DNA from: Hyaloraphidium curvatum
Lineage: Eukaryota; Monoblepharomycota; Hyaloraphidiomycetes; Hyaloraphidiales; Hyaloraphidiaceae
DNA: 64,000 nucleotides
Assembly: GCA_025558095.1 (NCBI GenBank)
Contig: JAIVFI010000023.1
Location: forward strand, 496,001-560,000
Reading direction: 5' to 3'
Under the pieces are notes generated by a model that saw only the letters and a program-made list of their open reading frames with translations, did not search any database and was not told the origin of the DNA. The translations under genes were made by a program, and so were the position numbers. Shown in pieces: positions 1 through 10,050 of the stretch (its first letter is position 1; each line of letters begins with the position of its first letter).

Positions 1-546
1 TGAGCTGCAGGCATTGGTTCTCGCGACCGCTGCGGCGGCGTTGGCTTCAGATCGCGAAGCAAATAGCCATTCGAAAGACCCACGTCAAGCAGAACTCGCA
101 GACTCCGCAGCCGTACGCCTGCCACTTCACGCCAACCCGCTCGCCGACCTTGCACACCGTGGGATCAACGTGACTCCCAACCTTGACCACGCAGCCAGCG
201 CCCTCGTGTCCACCGATGCAGGGAACGGCGAAAGGAAGATCGCCTTCGACGAAGTGCAAGTCGCTGTCTGCAGTTGGTGGAAAGACGGAGATGAGCTTTA
301 TGATGGACGCCCCTCATCGTCGGCCGCCCAGTCGGCAGAGAGGCGCTGCCACCACGACCTGGTCGCGCAGTTCATGGCAAACTCACGGCAGACGCCGGAC
401 ATGACCACCTTGACGAGCACCTCGTCCGGTCCCGGTTCTAGAACGGGCGCCTCCTTGATGACGACGCGTCCATTTGGCTTCGGATCCTCAAGAATGGCAA
501 TCTTCTGGGTCGCCGGAACGGCCTCCGCTGCCTCTCCGCTCGGCAT
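1..546 (-). CDS. zinc-type alcohol dehydrogenase, N-terminal part (runs off the window)
   Basis: Medium-chain alcohol dehydrogenase; this family oxidises alcohols with NAD(P)+ using a catalytic and a structural zinc. Exons read on the minus strand: 546-387, 267-84, 29-1, with introns 386-268 (GTGAGT..CTGCAG) and 83-30. Joined, they give the GroES-like fold: MSGVC-HSDLHF (first zinc Cys, the usual C-H-T/S-D motif), then GGHEGAGCVVKVG, KVGERVGVKW and the start of the structural-zinc Cys cluster (CGVCEFCLTGRENQC). Splicing restores the family's unbroken motif across both junctions, which supports the exon calls. The NAD-binding Rossmann half lies beyond the left edge. The first residues are short and non-hydrophobic, so it is probably cytosolic. 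Closest to yeast-type ADHs; the substrate is unknown. Confidence 0.85.
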
Positions 547-709
547 TTCACCACGAAAGAATGAACGAGAGAACGACTAGATGCGTAACTTTGGGCTCGC
601 GGCGTGCAGTTGGCGGAGGGAAGTGTCACGGAGGAGTTGTCTCCCAAGTCGAGTCGCGCGGGTCGCGCGCGGCGCGCGGTTGTGCTCGGACTCTCCTTGG
701 TCCACCTAG
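547..709. promoter_or_regulatory. short divergent intergenic gap
   Basis: This gap separates the start of the minus-strand alcohol dehydrogenase from the start of the plus-strand ACT protein, so both promoters must lie in about 160 bp. No TATA box or operator is obvious. Confidence 0.3.
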
Positions 710-1090
710 ATGCCAATACGAATTCAACTCATCGATGGCGAATTCTGCATATCGCGCCTTCCGCCGGACGCGTCGGTGCCAGCGTGGGCGGATTCCCGGA
801 GGTTCAGCTCCATCGCGCGAACCGCGGACGAGTTATCCATCTTGTGCCCAACGAACCAAGTCCCCGATGACGTGAAGAAGGAGCCGGACTGGAAACTGAT
901 GAAGCTCGTTGGACCGTTTGACTTCAACGAGATCGGGATCCTCTCTTCGCTGCTCCAACCCCTCGCCAAAGCCGGAATCTCGATCCTGGCGGTCTCTACC
1001 TTTGATACGGACTACATTCTCGTCAAGAAGGACAAGTTGGACGCGGCGATTGAGACTCTGAGCCCTCACGCAACAATTGAACGGGAGTAA
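710..1090 (+). CDS. ACT-domain protein (ACT_7/CASTOR-like)
   Basis: Single-exon protein of 126 residues. The C-terminal half (about residues 60-126) has the pattern of an ACT-type ligand-binding domain: WKLMKLVGPFDFNEIGILSS, then LLQPLAKAGISILAVSTFDTD and YILVKKDKLDAAIETL. This arrangement (F..TGIL-type turn, 'AGISI..VSTFDTDYILV') is typical of small stand-alone ACT proteins often annotated as amino-acid-binding or CASTOR-like. Such domains usually bind small effectors such as amino acids; no catalytic domain is fused. The start is the first in-frame ATG and gives the usual family length. The specific ligand cannot be read from sequence. Confidence 0.8.
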   Translation: MPIRIQLIDGEFCISRLPPDASVPAWADSRRFSSIARTADELSILCPTNQVPDDVKKEPDWKLMKLVGPFDFNEIGILSSLLQPLAKAGISILAVSTFDTDYILVKKDKLDAAIETLSPHATIERE

Positions 1091-1603
1091 CCAAGGCGCG
1101 CTGATGCTACACGCTTGCCACGGGAATGCCTGGCGCAGACTGGGAGCTGGCGGTCATCCAGTCGTAGCTTCGTGCTTCTTGCAATACATTTCGCGCTCTG
1201 CCGAGGACGCAATCGAGGGTGATTTGAATTTGATCACGAGAGGGGTGCGCGGCTAGGCGCCGCCGCGTCGGAACCTCCACTTCCGATCCTTCTTTTCTGT
1301 CCTCTCCACGCGCTTGGGGGGCCTAGCGCGCCAGGTGAGGATCATGGTGCTTCACATCTTTCCCATTCGTCACGATTCGTGGGGCAATCTTGCCCACTTA
1401 TCGCTATTTGCGGGGCTCCGGGACGATGACAACGGATGGATAGGGGAGCGTAGAACTCGCCCTGCTGCTTCACGCGCGGGCGGCGATGACCGAGGAAAAT
1501 TACTTGATCTTATCTTGACCGGAGCCGGGATGGGCGCATGAGGCGGAGGATACCTCTTGGCGCCGAGCTACGCGTCCTGACACGCGTTTTCGCCCAGGGC
1601 ACC
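1091..1603. other. intergenic, no gene seen
   Basis: About 510 bp between the ACT gene and the HMT1-like start. The open frames here are short and show no family pattern. It presumably holds the ACT 3' end and the promoter/5' leader of the ABC transporter. Confidence 0.5.
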
Positions 1604-4600
1604 ATGGAGGTCGACCTCCTTTCGTCACCGCCGGCTGCCGACACGGCCATCGCAGCCCTCCCTCGACCTCCCCTATCTCTACTGGCACCCGTCATCCTCA
1701 TCTTTGCGCTACCCGTGGCAGCCCTTGTGTCACGGTGGAGCTCGAAGCCGCTGCCAAGGCCCACCGACTGGCCGGCATGGCTCGGTGCCCTGCCGCGTTA
1801 CGTGACGAAGGGGCCTCGATTGAACCGCGCATACATGGCTGTTGTGGCCCTTGTTATTGGCGTTTTGCTCGTGGACGCGGGGAGCTACCTCAACCGGAGC
1901 GGGTTCCTCGACAAGCCGTGGGTTGCTGATTCGCCTTTCCGGCGCCTGTTGCTTGCTGACGCGGAACCGGACCACGTGCCACTTTCTTTGCCGCGGCAGT
2001 TACGATCTGATCAAGGTCGTGCTGTACCTCTTGGCTTGGCTGGCCGCCTTCGGGATCTTTTTCTTGGAGCTGAGGGCAGTGGACGTGGCGAAGTACGAGG
2101 TCAGGATACGGAACGCTGCTCCGGCCGTCGCTGCAGATGCTGCCGGCGAATCCGCTGCTGCTGTCGACGAAGATAGCAATGGAGGGGTGGTCGAGGCCAA
2201 AAAGGAGGTGGTCGAGGCGGCAGAAGACGAAGCCGCCGGTCCGCCAATTTCATCGGCATGGAGGCGCAGCGTCGTAAGTAGGCCCGAGCTACAAGCTCTG
2301 CATGATTCGGGGCGACTCATGTGCCTCAAACCTCAGTTTCCTGCTTTCGTGCTTCTCGCTTTGCTCATTGACGCCCACGGCGTTGTGGCCCTTGCCCTGA
2401 AGCTCCTCCGCCCGAAACCTGACCAGCCGCTGGACTATTTCCACATCGTTCTCTACCTTCTCCGCTACGCCTTGGAGCTCCTTCTCGGAATCCTTATACT
2501 TTCGTCATACTTTGGCCGCGGCGCCGCCGGGTACTCGCGCCTGCCGGACGACGAGGCACCGTCGCCGAAGCCGGACGAACCTCAGGAGTACAGGGACTTT
2601 TGGGGTCGGATGGCTGTACTTTTGCCCTTCCTGTGGCCGTCTGAGTCGCTCTACCGTGGGTTTGCGTCGTCGCGCAGACTGACGCGCCGCTGAAGGCGCG
2701 CCAGTTCAATTCCTCGTCTTTTTCTGCTTCTTCCTCCTTCTGCTCGGTCGGGTCGTCAACGTGCTGGTCCCTCTTCAGTACAAGGTCGTCATCGATGCTC
2801 TGACGCCTGGGCAAGGATCGCCGGACACGCCAAAGACACCATACTTTTGCTGGCTCGCGATCCTGATCTACGTGTCCTTGAGGTTCCTCCAGGGCGGTGT
2901 GGGCCTCTTGTCGGCGACACAAAACTATTTCTGGATCCCCGTCGGGCAGTGGACGACTCGGAAGGTCTCGGTGGACGCGTTCGCGCACCTGCACTCGCTG
3001 GGAATGCAGTGGCACGTCCAGCGCAAGACGGGGGAGACGCTGCGCATCCTCGACCGCGGGACCTCTTCGATAGTATCGCTCCTGAGCTACATCCTCTTCA
3101 ACATCTTTCCCGTTTTCGGTTCGTTCCGCCGCAGCTGCTTAGAGGAATTCGGCTGACTTTCGTCTTGACCACCAGTCGACATCGGGATCGCGGTGATCTT
3201 CTTCGTGGTCCAATTCGACTGGGTGTTTGGCGTGATCGTGCTCTCCACCATGGTGCTCTACATCCTCTGCACCGTCATCGTCACCGAATGGCGGACGCAG
3301 TTCCGCAAGGACATGATCGACCTCGATAACGCGAGCCGGTCGCTCGCCGTGGACTCGCTGCTCAACTTCGAGACCGTCAAGTACTTCAACAACGAGGACT
3401 ACGAGGTCAAGCGCTTCGACGAGGCCATGCAGCGGTTCATGGTGGCAGATCGCAAGAGCCAGGCTAGCTTGAACGTGCTGAACCTGAGCCAGAATCTCGT
3501 CATCACTCTTGGGGTGTGTTCTATCGTCTTCCGCCAACCAGCCCTTACGTTCCTGACGCCCACACTTCTCAGCTGCTGGCCGGGAGCCTTCTCGCCGCCC
3601 GCGAAGTCGTCGACGGGACACTCACGACAGGGGATTTCGTCATGTTCTTGACGTACCTCACCCAGCTGTACGGCCCGCTCAACTTCATGGGAACCTACTA
3701 CCGGCTCATCCAGCAGAGCTTCATCGACATGTGCGTGCTCTGGTTGACGTCACGCAGTCGTAGTGTTGACGAGATCTTCCAGGGAGAAACTGATCGAGTT
3801 GTTCAAGGAAAGGCAGACAGTGAAGGACAAGCCGAACGCCAAGGAAATCAAGTTCGACAAGGGCGAGGTCGTTTTCGGTTGGTTCTGCCGAATCGAGGCT
3901 CTCCTGTTCAGTTGCCAATCACTCGTTCGTTTTCAGAGAACGTCTCCTTCTCCTACGATCCCCGCCATCCGGCCCTCAAGAACGTCTCCTTCCGGATACC
4001 GGCGGGCAAGACGGTCGCCCTCGTCGGGCACTCGGGCTCGGGCAAGACGTCCGTCACGCGGCTCCTGTTCCGCTTCTACGACGTCAACTCGGGCCGCGTC
4101 CTCGTCGACGGCGTCGACGTGCGCGACGTGACCCAGAAGAGCCTGCGGGCCGCGATCGGCGTCGTGCCGCAGGACACCGGTGAGCACATTGCGCGCAGAA
4201 CCGTCGGGTACGGGAGCTCATCGCCGGGCGCGCGCAGTGCTCTTCAACGACACCATCATGCACAACATCCGCTACGGCAAGCCGTCCGCGACGGACGAGG
4301 AGGTCATCGCCGCCGCCAAGGCCGCGCAGCTGCACGACCGGATCATGACCTTCCCGGACGGGTACAACACCAAGGTCGGGGAGCGCGGCCTGCGGCTCAG
4401 CGGCGGGGAGAAGCAGAGGGTGGCGATCGCGCGGACGATGCTAAAGGATCCCACCATCATCATCCTCGACGAGGTGCGGCCGGACCGCGATGGCTCTGCT
4501 TTGCGGGGTAATGATCATGGCACTCGGACAGGCGACCAGCGCGATGGATTCGATCACGGAGCGGGCGATCCAGGAGAGCTTCAAGGAGCTCTGCAAGGAT

Positions 4601-4940
4601 CGCTCGACGCTCGCGATCGCGGTGAGTTGCGCGCCCTTTCAACAACTCTGATGTGCTGCTCACGCGGTCACGACAGCATCGGCTCACGACGGTGCAGGAC
4701 GCGGACGTCATCATCGTGCTCAAGGAGGGCGAGATCGTGGAGCAGGGCCCGTTCGACGAGCTGATCAAGCGCGGGCCGGGAGGGCACTTTTACGAGCTCT
4801 GGGAGACGCGAAAGAAGGCCGAGGAAAGCGGGGCCGCCGACAAGCCCGAGGAGAAGAAGGAAGCGCGGACGGAGAGGATCGGCGGACACGGAGGCCACGG
4901 AGGCGGCCACGGAGGGCACGGAGGGGGCCACGGACGGTGA
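1604..4940 (+). CDS. hmt1-like: HMT1-type vacuolar ABC half transporter
   Basis: Ten exons: 1604-1947, 2000-2655, 2705-3118, 3176-3513, 3573-3730, 3783-3877, 3937-4179, 4238-4473, 4532-4621, 4677-4940 (2,838 nt, 945 aa; all introns 49-59 nt). The start ATG sits in a strong CACCATGG context. An N-terminal multipass extension (about residues 1-330, with an acidic/Ala-rich loop) precedes the core ABC membrane domain, as in ABCB-type heavy-metal-tolerance (HMT1) and ATM1-like exporters. The nucleotide-binding domain has Walker A GHSGSGKT (about 699), signature LSGGEKQ (about 803), Walker B IIILDE followed by ATSAMDS, and the H-loop histidine in AHRLTTV (about 858). The [12 protein letters not shown] and [10 protein letters not shown] motifs are restored by splicing. 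Members move glutathione or phytochelatin conjugates and cadmium into the vacuole. The His/Gly-rich tail is described separately. Confidence 0.93.
4876..4937 (+). repeat. His-Gly coding repeat at the transporter C-terminus
   Basis: The last ~20 codons of the HMT1-like gene are an imperfect repeat of GGC/GGA-CAC units encoding [19 protein letters not shown]. Histidine-glycine tails of this kind bind divalent metals in other proteins, so a metal-sensing or chaperone role on the cytosolic side is possible. This is inference from composition only. Confidence 0.75.
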
Positions 4941-5009
4941 TTTCTGGTTGGAACTGTGTCAAAGAGTGCGGATAGATACCACGGTTATACGACTCCTTTC
5001 TGTGAACGC

Positions 5010-6390
5010 CTAGATCTTCTCCTTTGCCACGCGCCGGTCGTCCATCCTCGACAGGATCAGCTTCTTGGAGTTGTCCCCCGCCCCGATGGCCCACCAGTTG
5101 TCGCACTCCTCCCTCGAGCTCTGCCACAGCCTGTGCCCCTCTGCCCTCCTCAGCTTGTCGAACTCGGCGAACGCCTTCGACACGTCGTCCCCGCACGTCC
5201 TGACCAGGTTCCCCAGCACCGCCCCGTCCACCAGCGCCGTCACCGCGCCCCGCCCCAGGTACGGGTAGCACGCGTGCGCGGCGTCGCCGATGAGCAGGAT
5301 GCGCGGGTGCGGGTTGTAGCTGGGGATGGGGGCGATGTCGCGCAGCCGCCAGATGGGGTAGTTGTCCGTGGCGAACTCGAAGGCGCGGGCAAACTGCGGG
5401 AAGGCGGGGTGCTCCGTGCGGCAGCGCTCGATGCCGACCTTGAGGCGGTCGGCGGGGGGCATGTCCTCGATCTGGGCGTAGCCGGGGTGGTTGGCGCGGA
5501 ACCAGGCGTCTGGCGAAGGGGCGATCAGGGCCGTCGAAAGCAGCCGGATCGCGGAGAAACCCACCCCGGACCTCGAGGAAGATGCACAGCTCGCCGTCGA
5601 GCAGCGGGAAAATGCCCGCCACGCTGTCCTTGGCCAGGCTGGTCGTGCTCTGCCCGTACGCGACCATCTCCCGGATGTCCTGGACCAGCTTGTCGTCCGC
5701 GTCCGCGGGGATCTTGGCGATGCAGTAGATGGAGCAGATGTCCGACACCAGCGGCACGCTGTCCGGGAAGTATCGCTGCCTGAAGCTCGAGTTGTTGCCG
5801 TCCGCCGCCACGACGTAGTCGGCCTCGGTCTCGTGCCCGTTTGTGAACCTGAGCTTCACCACCTCCCTCCCGTCCGCGGCCTTCCCGAGCTCCCACGACG
5901 CCAGCGTGTGGTTCCACCTCACGAACCCCTCCGGCAGCCCCTTGCTGATGATGGACAGCAGGTCCCTCCGGCGCACCTGCGGGATGTACTGCCCGGCCGG
6001 CCCGCTCTCCCTCGACCAGACCACCGACCCGTCCCCCCCCCTGACGTACATGACGCGGTTGATGGGCCGCTTGACGGCGTCGACGAGCGCCTCGACGCCC
6101 ATCCCGCGGTCGCCAAACACCTCGGCCCACTTGGCCTTGTTCCCCAGCGAGAGCGAGTACTGCCCGCCGGGGGCCTGCTGCACCGACGCGCGGGCCTCGT
6201 AGCATTCGATGTCGAAGGAGGTGCCGCAGTGCCGCGTGAGGGAGAGGCCGGCGGCGAGGCCGCCTGGAAGTGGGGGAGGTGGCGGGAGACAGCGGGCGAC
6301 ACGGGGGTTAGGGGATGGACGGGGCGGAGGGGGAAGGGGGGACGCACCGGAGCCGGCGCCCATGATGACGATCTTGGGTTTCCTCGACAT
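5010..6390 (-). CDS. FAD-dependent aromatic-type monooxygenase
   Basis: Exons 6390-6348, 6263-5565, 5509-5010 (introns 84 and 55 nt). Splicing rebuilds the dinucleotide-binding motif: IVIMGAGSG joined to GLAAGLSL gives the GxGxxG of the first Rossmann strand. The second FAD motif GDAAHACYPYLGRGA lies near the C-terminus (the GD..P type of flavin hydroxylases), and a central stretch reads VVAADGNNSSFRQ (the DG motif). This places it in the PHBH-fold class A flavoprotein monooxygenases (salicylate hydroxylase / zeaxanthin epoxidase-like). These use NAD(P)H and O2 to hydroxylate small substrates; the substrate cannot be deduced. No signal peptide. Its 5' end faces the alpha/beta hydrolase at 6553 across 162 bp, so the two may be co-regulated. 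Confidence 0.88.
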
Positions 6391-6552
6391 TCTTGCGCGC
6401 TCGATGTCGCGACGGATCGGAGACGGGCGAGGACTTTTGCGGGAACTGGAGGCGGGGTCTGAGAGGTGGACTTGCCTCCGCTCGTCGTCCGGCCGGTTCT
6501 GCCGCGGATCAACCAGAGGGCGAAATCAGGGTCCTTCAGGGTGCCACACGAG
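6391..6552. promoter_or_regulatory. shared divergent promoter region
   Basis: A 162-bp gap lies between two head-to-head genes (monooxygenase minus, alpha/beta hydrolase plus). The plus-strand frame extends upstream to 6466, but the 6553 ATG fits the protein family better. No recognisable operator is seen; the call rests on geometry. Confidence 0.45.
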
Positions 6553-7437
6553 ATGACCGACGGCACTGTCGCGCTGCCGGACGGGCGCACTGTCGGCTAC
6601 CGCGACTTCGGCCCCCCCGGCGGCGCCCCCGTCCTCGTCTGCCACGGCGGCCCCGGCAACCGCCTCCAAGCCGCGGTACTGGCCGCCGGCGCGGCCCCGC
6701 ACGGGATCCGCGTCGTCGGCATCGACCGGCCCGGCTATGGGCTCTCGTCGCCCCGGCCCGGCCGCACGATCGCGGACTTTGTCCCCGACGCGCTGGCCGC
6801 CGCCGACCGCCTCGGCATCCGCGCTTTCCACGCGCTGGGCGTGTCGACCGGCGGGGCCTACGCCTTGGCGCTCGCCGCGCTGGCCCCCGATCGCGTGCTC
6901 GGGGTGGTAACGCAGTGCGCCATGACCGACATGCGCGACCCGGCGTCGCGCGCGTCGATGGGGGAGGTCAACCACGCCGTCTGGGGGGCGGCATCGCGCG
7001 GGGCCGCGATCGCCGAGGCGGAGCGGGTGTTTGGTGCCGACGGATCGGGCATGCGCGGGCTGCTGTCGACGGTCCCGCTGGCGCCGGCCGACCTCGAGGC
7101 GCTGGCGGCCCTCGCCTCCGCCGATCCCGCGGCTCTGCAGGCCGACGCCGCGGCGTCCTTCGCCCACGGCGTGCAGGGGTACGTCGACGACCGCCTCGCC
7201 GACGGTCCCGGGTGGGTCTCGTTCGACGCCGCGGCGGTGCGGTGCCCCGTGGCGGTGGTCCACGGCGACGCGGACGCGATCGTGCCGCTGCTTCAGGCCG
7301 AGCACACCGCGGCGCTGGTCCCGCATGCGGAGCTCCGCGTGGTGCCGGGCGGGGGGCACTTTAGCGTCTCGGAGGGGGGGTTGGCGGCCCTGGTGGATCT
7401 GGTCCGGCAGCAGGCCGGGAGCGGGCGGGGTGCGTGA
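6553..7437 (+). CDS. alpha/beta hydrolase
   Basis: Single exon, 294 residues from the chosen ATG. An upstream in-frame ATG at 6466 would add 29 residues with no family resemblance. Features: VLVCHGGPGNRL (oxyanion HGGP motif), GIDRPGYGLSS, the nucleophile elbow GVSTGGAYALAL (Ser in G-x-S-x-G), a late Asp in VVHGDADAIVPL and the catalytic His in PGGGHFSVSE. All three members of the Ser-Asp-His triad are therefore present in order. The class covers esterases, proline-iminopeptidase-like and haloperoxidase-like enzymes; the HGGPGN start most resembles the proline-iminopeptidase/esterase group. No signal peptide. It is divergent from the FAD monooxygenase at 5010-6390. Confidence 0.88.
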   Translation: MTDGTVALPDGRTVGYRDFGPPGGAPVLVCHGGPGNRLQAAVLAAGAAPHGIRVVGIDRPGYGLSSPRPGRTIADFVPDALAAADRLGIRAFHALGVSTGGAYALALAALAPDRVLGVVTQCAMTDMRDPASRASMGEVNHAVWGAASRGAAIAEAERVFGADGSGMRGLLSTVPLAPADLEALAALASADPAALQADAAASFAHGVQGYVDDRLADGPGWVSFDAAAVRCPVAVVHGDADAIVPLLQAEHTAALVPHAELRVVPGGGHFSVSEGGLAALVDLVRQQAGSGRGA

Positions 7438-7631
7438 AGGCACGGCGGTGCCGGAGCAGCTGGAATCACGTTCGTCTTGGGTATCGTGCGTAGTTTACAT
7501 CATGGATCGTTTTTTCTCGTGTCGTGAGGAAGGCGCCCGTCTCCCGCCCATTCTCGGTCCGATCGCCCGTCTCCTTTCTGCCAGTCGTCCGATCCTCGCT
7601 ATCCGCCCTCCATCCGCCGGAAAACCAACCA

Positions 7632-8438
7632 TCAGCTCTGCACGGCACAATCAGTCACCCACCGCGCGGCCGGAAGCGCGGCGGAACCCACCCTCCCGCC
7701 CCAACCCCCCGAGATCCTCCGCAGCGAATCGCTGATCCTCCTCGCGTGCTTCGTCGCAACCCTCTTGAGCTGGCTCGTGGGGCTCCTCCTCTCATCCCTT
7801 CCCTCATCTCCAGCTTGCTGCCCCCGGGACCCGTGCGCGGCGATCTCGGAAGCCGGCTCGGTCGGCGGCGTCGACGCCTCCCACGCCGCCCTGACCTCCC
7901 CCCGCTCGAGCATCCCCTCGAGCCGCGCGGCGGCCGCGAGCAGCGTGCGCGAGGCGAGCGTGTCGGCGCTGCCGGGCTCTTCCTCTTCCTCGTCCTCCTC
8001 TTCGGCGGCGGGGTGCGAGGTGGCGGGCTTCTCGCCGGCGGCGGCGGTCCCCCCGTCCTCGGCGGCGCGCTCCTCCGACGCGCGCTCGGGAGACGTGGAG
8101 CCGCCGATGCCCCCGTCGATCGAGCCCGCCTTGCCCCGCAGCGCCCCCGCGCGTCCGTCGGCCCCCGGAGCGTCCTGCTTCGACTCGGGCGGCGCGGCGT
8201 CGGCCGGAGCCGAGAGATCCTCCACGCGCGCCCAGCGGAGCTCGAACGCCTTGACGCACACGCGCGTGCAAAAAGTGGTGGAACGAGGCGGGACGGGGCG
8301 GGTCAGCGGCGCGGCGCGGGAGGAGGGAAGCCGCGGGCGGGAAGTCACCTGCACGACCACCTGGGCGAAGCCGGCGGGCTCCGAGGGGTGCGCGGGGAGG
8401 CGCGGGAGGGGGGCGGTGGGCGAGGATGGGGCGGACAT
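7632..8438 (-). CDS. hypothetical low-complexity acidic protein
   Basis: Open frame of 268 codons read from the ATG at 8438. Not recognised. The N-terminus is Pro/Ser/Ala-rich (MSAPSSPTAP..) and a short cysteine pair follows (FCTRVCVKAFELRWARVEDL). There is an acidic run (EEEDEEEEE) near the middle and a basic end with RRISDSLRRISGG. The stretch 8361-8265 could be an in-frame intron (GTGACT..GTCAAG with a GCTGAC branch-like site), which would remove the cysteine pair. Base composition matches its neighbours. Coding status rests on frame length and on avoiding the AT-hook gene next door. A nuclear or scaffold role is only a guess, so no function is assigned. Confidence 0.45.
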   Translation of the reverse strand: MSAPSSPTAPLPRLPAHPSEPAGFAQVVVQVTSRPRLPSSRAAPLTRPVPPRSTTFCTRVCVKAFELRWARVEDLSAPADAAPPESKQDAPGADGRAGALRGKAGSIDGGIGGSTSPERASEERAAEDGGTAAAGEKPATSHPAAEEEDEEEEEPGSADTLASRTLLAAAARLEGMLERGEVRAAWEASTPPTEPASEIAAHGSRGQQAGDEGRDERRSPTSQLKRVATKHARRISDSLRRISGGWGGRVGSAALPAARWVTDCAVQS

Positions 8439-8634
8439 TGCGGGAGGGTGTGGGGAGTGGGGGGATGTTGGAGGTTGGTGGTGGGGCGAGTTTCGCACCG
8501 CTGATTCGGCCCGGCGATCGTCGCCCCGCAGAGCGAAAAAAGAGGACGCGCAGAACACGGAATGGATTCGTCCAACGGCACAAAGCGGCGCAAAACTGCA
8601 TCGAGATCCCCTCCCCGTCCTCCGATCAACCCAA

Positions 8635-10050
8635 TCACACCTCCTCTTCCGCCTCCCCGTCCTCCCGCTCGGGCAACCCCGCAAACAGGTCCTCCTCGTT
8701 CATCCCCTCGGGCAGCACCAGCGGGTCCTCGTGCTCGTGCATCGGCGACCCCGTGCGCGACCGCATCGGGGACGGGCTCCTGCCCGGGGACGGGAACCGC
8801 GCGGGGGACTGCGACGCCGTGCGCAGGCCGGCGGTGAGCTCCGGGGAGGGCGTCGCCGGGGGGCGGGGTTTGGGCGGGCGGCCGCGGCGTTTCGGCGCCG
8901 CGGAACCGGGGTCGGGGGAGGGGAGGGAGGGGCGGGGTTTGGGGGGGCGGCCGCGGCGCTTGGGCGCGTCCGCGGGGATGGGGGCGTCGCCGGCGGGCGC
9001 GAGGGAGGACTTGGGCGGGCGGCCGCGGCGTTTCGGGGCCAGTCCCGGGGGAACGAGCGACGCCTTGGGCGGGGACCGCCGCTCGAGGGGTTCCCTTTCC
9101 GAGGGAGGGGTCTTTTGGGGCTTCGGGGGGCGGCCGAGGCGGCGCCGCACGACCGCGAGGCCCTCCGGGGCGGGGGTGAGCCGCGTCGCGGAGCGGGGGG
9201 TCGGGGCGGCGGAGGCGTCCTTGCGGGGACGGCCGGGCTTGCGCTTGATCACGGCGGGGAGCTCCAGCGGGGGTGTGGGGGCGCGCGCGCGGGCGGGGGA
9301 GGCGGCGGGGCGGGGCTTTGGCGGGCGGCCGGGCTTGCGCTTGACCACGGGGGGTTCCTCCTCGATCTCCTCGTCCTCCGAGGCGGGCTCGGCGGGCTTG
9401 GCGGGCTTGGCTGCCTTTGGCGGGCGGCCGGGCTTGCGCTTTGGCGGGGCCGAGGCGGGGTCGGGGCTCGCGGTGCGCTCCGGGCTGGCCCTCTTGGGCG
9501 GCCTGCCCCTGCGCTTGGGCGGTGCGGGTGCGGGTGCGGGCGAGGGGTGCTCGATCTCCTCGGGCTCGGCAGAGGGGCTGCGGCGCGGCAGGCGGCCCCG
9601 GCGGGGCGGGGAGGCGGGGGCGGGCGCGTCGTCCTCGTCGGCGGGCGGGCTCCCCGGCTCCCGCGCGGCCCGCGGCGGCCGGCCCCGCCGCTTCTTTGCC
9701 GGCGGCACCTCGCGCGCGGCCTCCGCGGCGTCGGCGGCCCCGCGGCCCACGGCGGCGTCCAGCGCCCGCTTGACCCGCCCCGCCGCCCTCGCGGCGTGCA
9801 CCACGACGCCCCCGCCGCCCTCCCTCACCGCCCGCACCGCCGCCGCCAACGCGCTCGCGCCCGCCGCCGTCTTGCTGAACATGGCGTGGAAGTGCTCGCG
9901 CGCCTCGTCCACGAGGAACGCCGCGGCGTCGCCGTCGAGCCCCGCAGAGAGCATCGCGTCCGCCGCCGCACGCAGCTCCGCGTTGCCCGGCTGCTGCGAC
10001 ACGAGGAGCGCGTGCAGCGCGGGGGCGGTGAGGCCCCTGACACCGGACAT
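8635..10050 (-). CDS. multi-AT-hook protein
   Basis: Single exon, 471 residues. An N-terminal Ala-rich helical region of about 115 residues is followed by an array of AT-hook motifs with core GRPPK/GRPRK: about nine good copies plus one degenerate (RRGRLPRR). Two flavours occur, PKRRGRPPK and VKRKPGRPPK/IKRKPGRPRK, spaced 15-35 residues apart by Pro/Ser/Ala linkers and one acidic stretch (EDEEIEEEPP). AT-hooks insert into the minor groove of A/T-rich DNA, as in HMGA and chromatin remodeller subunits. The C-terminus is acidic (EREDGEAEEEV). It is probably a nuclear architectural protein. The start ATG at 10050 was preferred to 10104 because the extra 18 residues look like leader sequence. No catalytic domain is seen. 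Confidence 0.85.
   Translation of the reverse strand: MSGVRGLTAPALHALLVSQQPGNAELRAAADAMLSAGLDGDAAAFLVDEAREHFHAMFSKTAAGASALAAAVRAVREGGGGVVVHAARAAGRVKRALDAAVGRGAADAAEAAREVPPAKKRRGRPPRAAREPGSPPADEDDAPAPASPPRRGRLPRRSPSAEPEEIEHPSPAPAPAPPKRRGRPPKRASPERTASPDPASAPPKRKPGRPPKAAKPAKPAEPASEDEEIEEEPPVVKRKPGRPPKPRPAASPARARAPTPPLELPAVIKRKPGRPRKDASAAPTPRSATRLTPAPEGLAVVRRRLGRPPKPQKTPPSEREPLERRSPPKASLVPPGLAPKRRGRPPKSSLAPAGDAPIPADAPKRRGRPPKPRPSLPSPDPGSAAPKRRGRPPKPRPPATPSPELTAGLRTASQSPARFPSPGRSPSPMRSRTGSPMHEHEDPLVLPEGMNEEDLFAGLPEREDGEAEEEV

Noticed and set aside
4765-5009. Continuation of the monooxygenase frame to 4765
   Set aside because: It reads through the 5564-5510 intron in the wrong frame; the family C-terminus ends at the stop at 5010.
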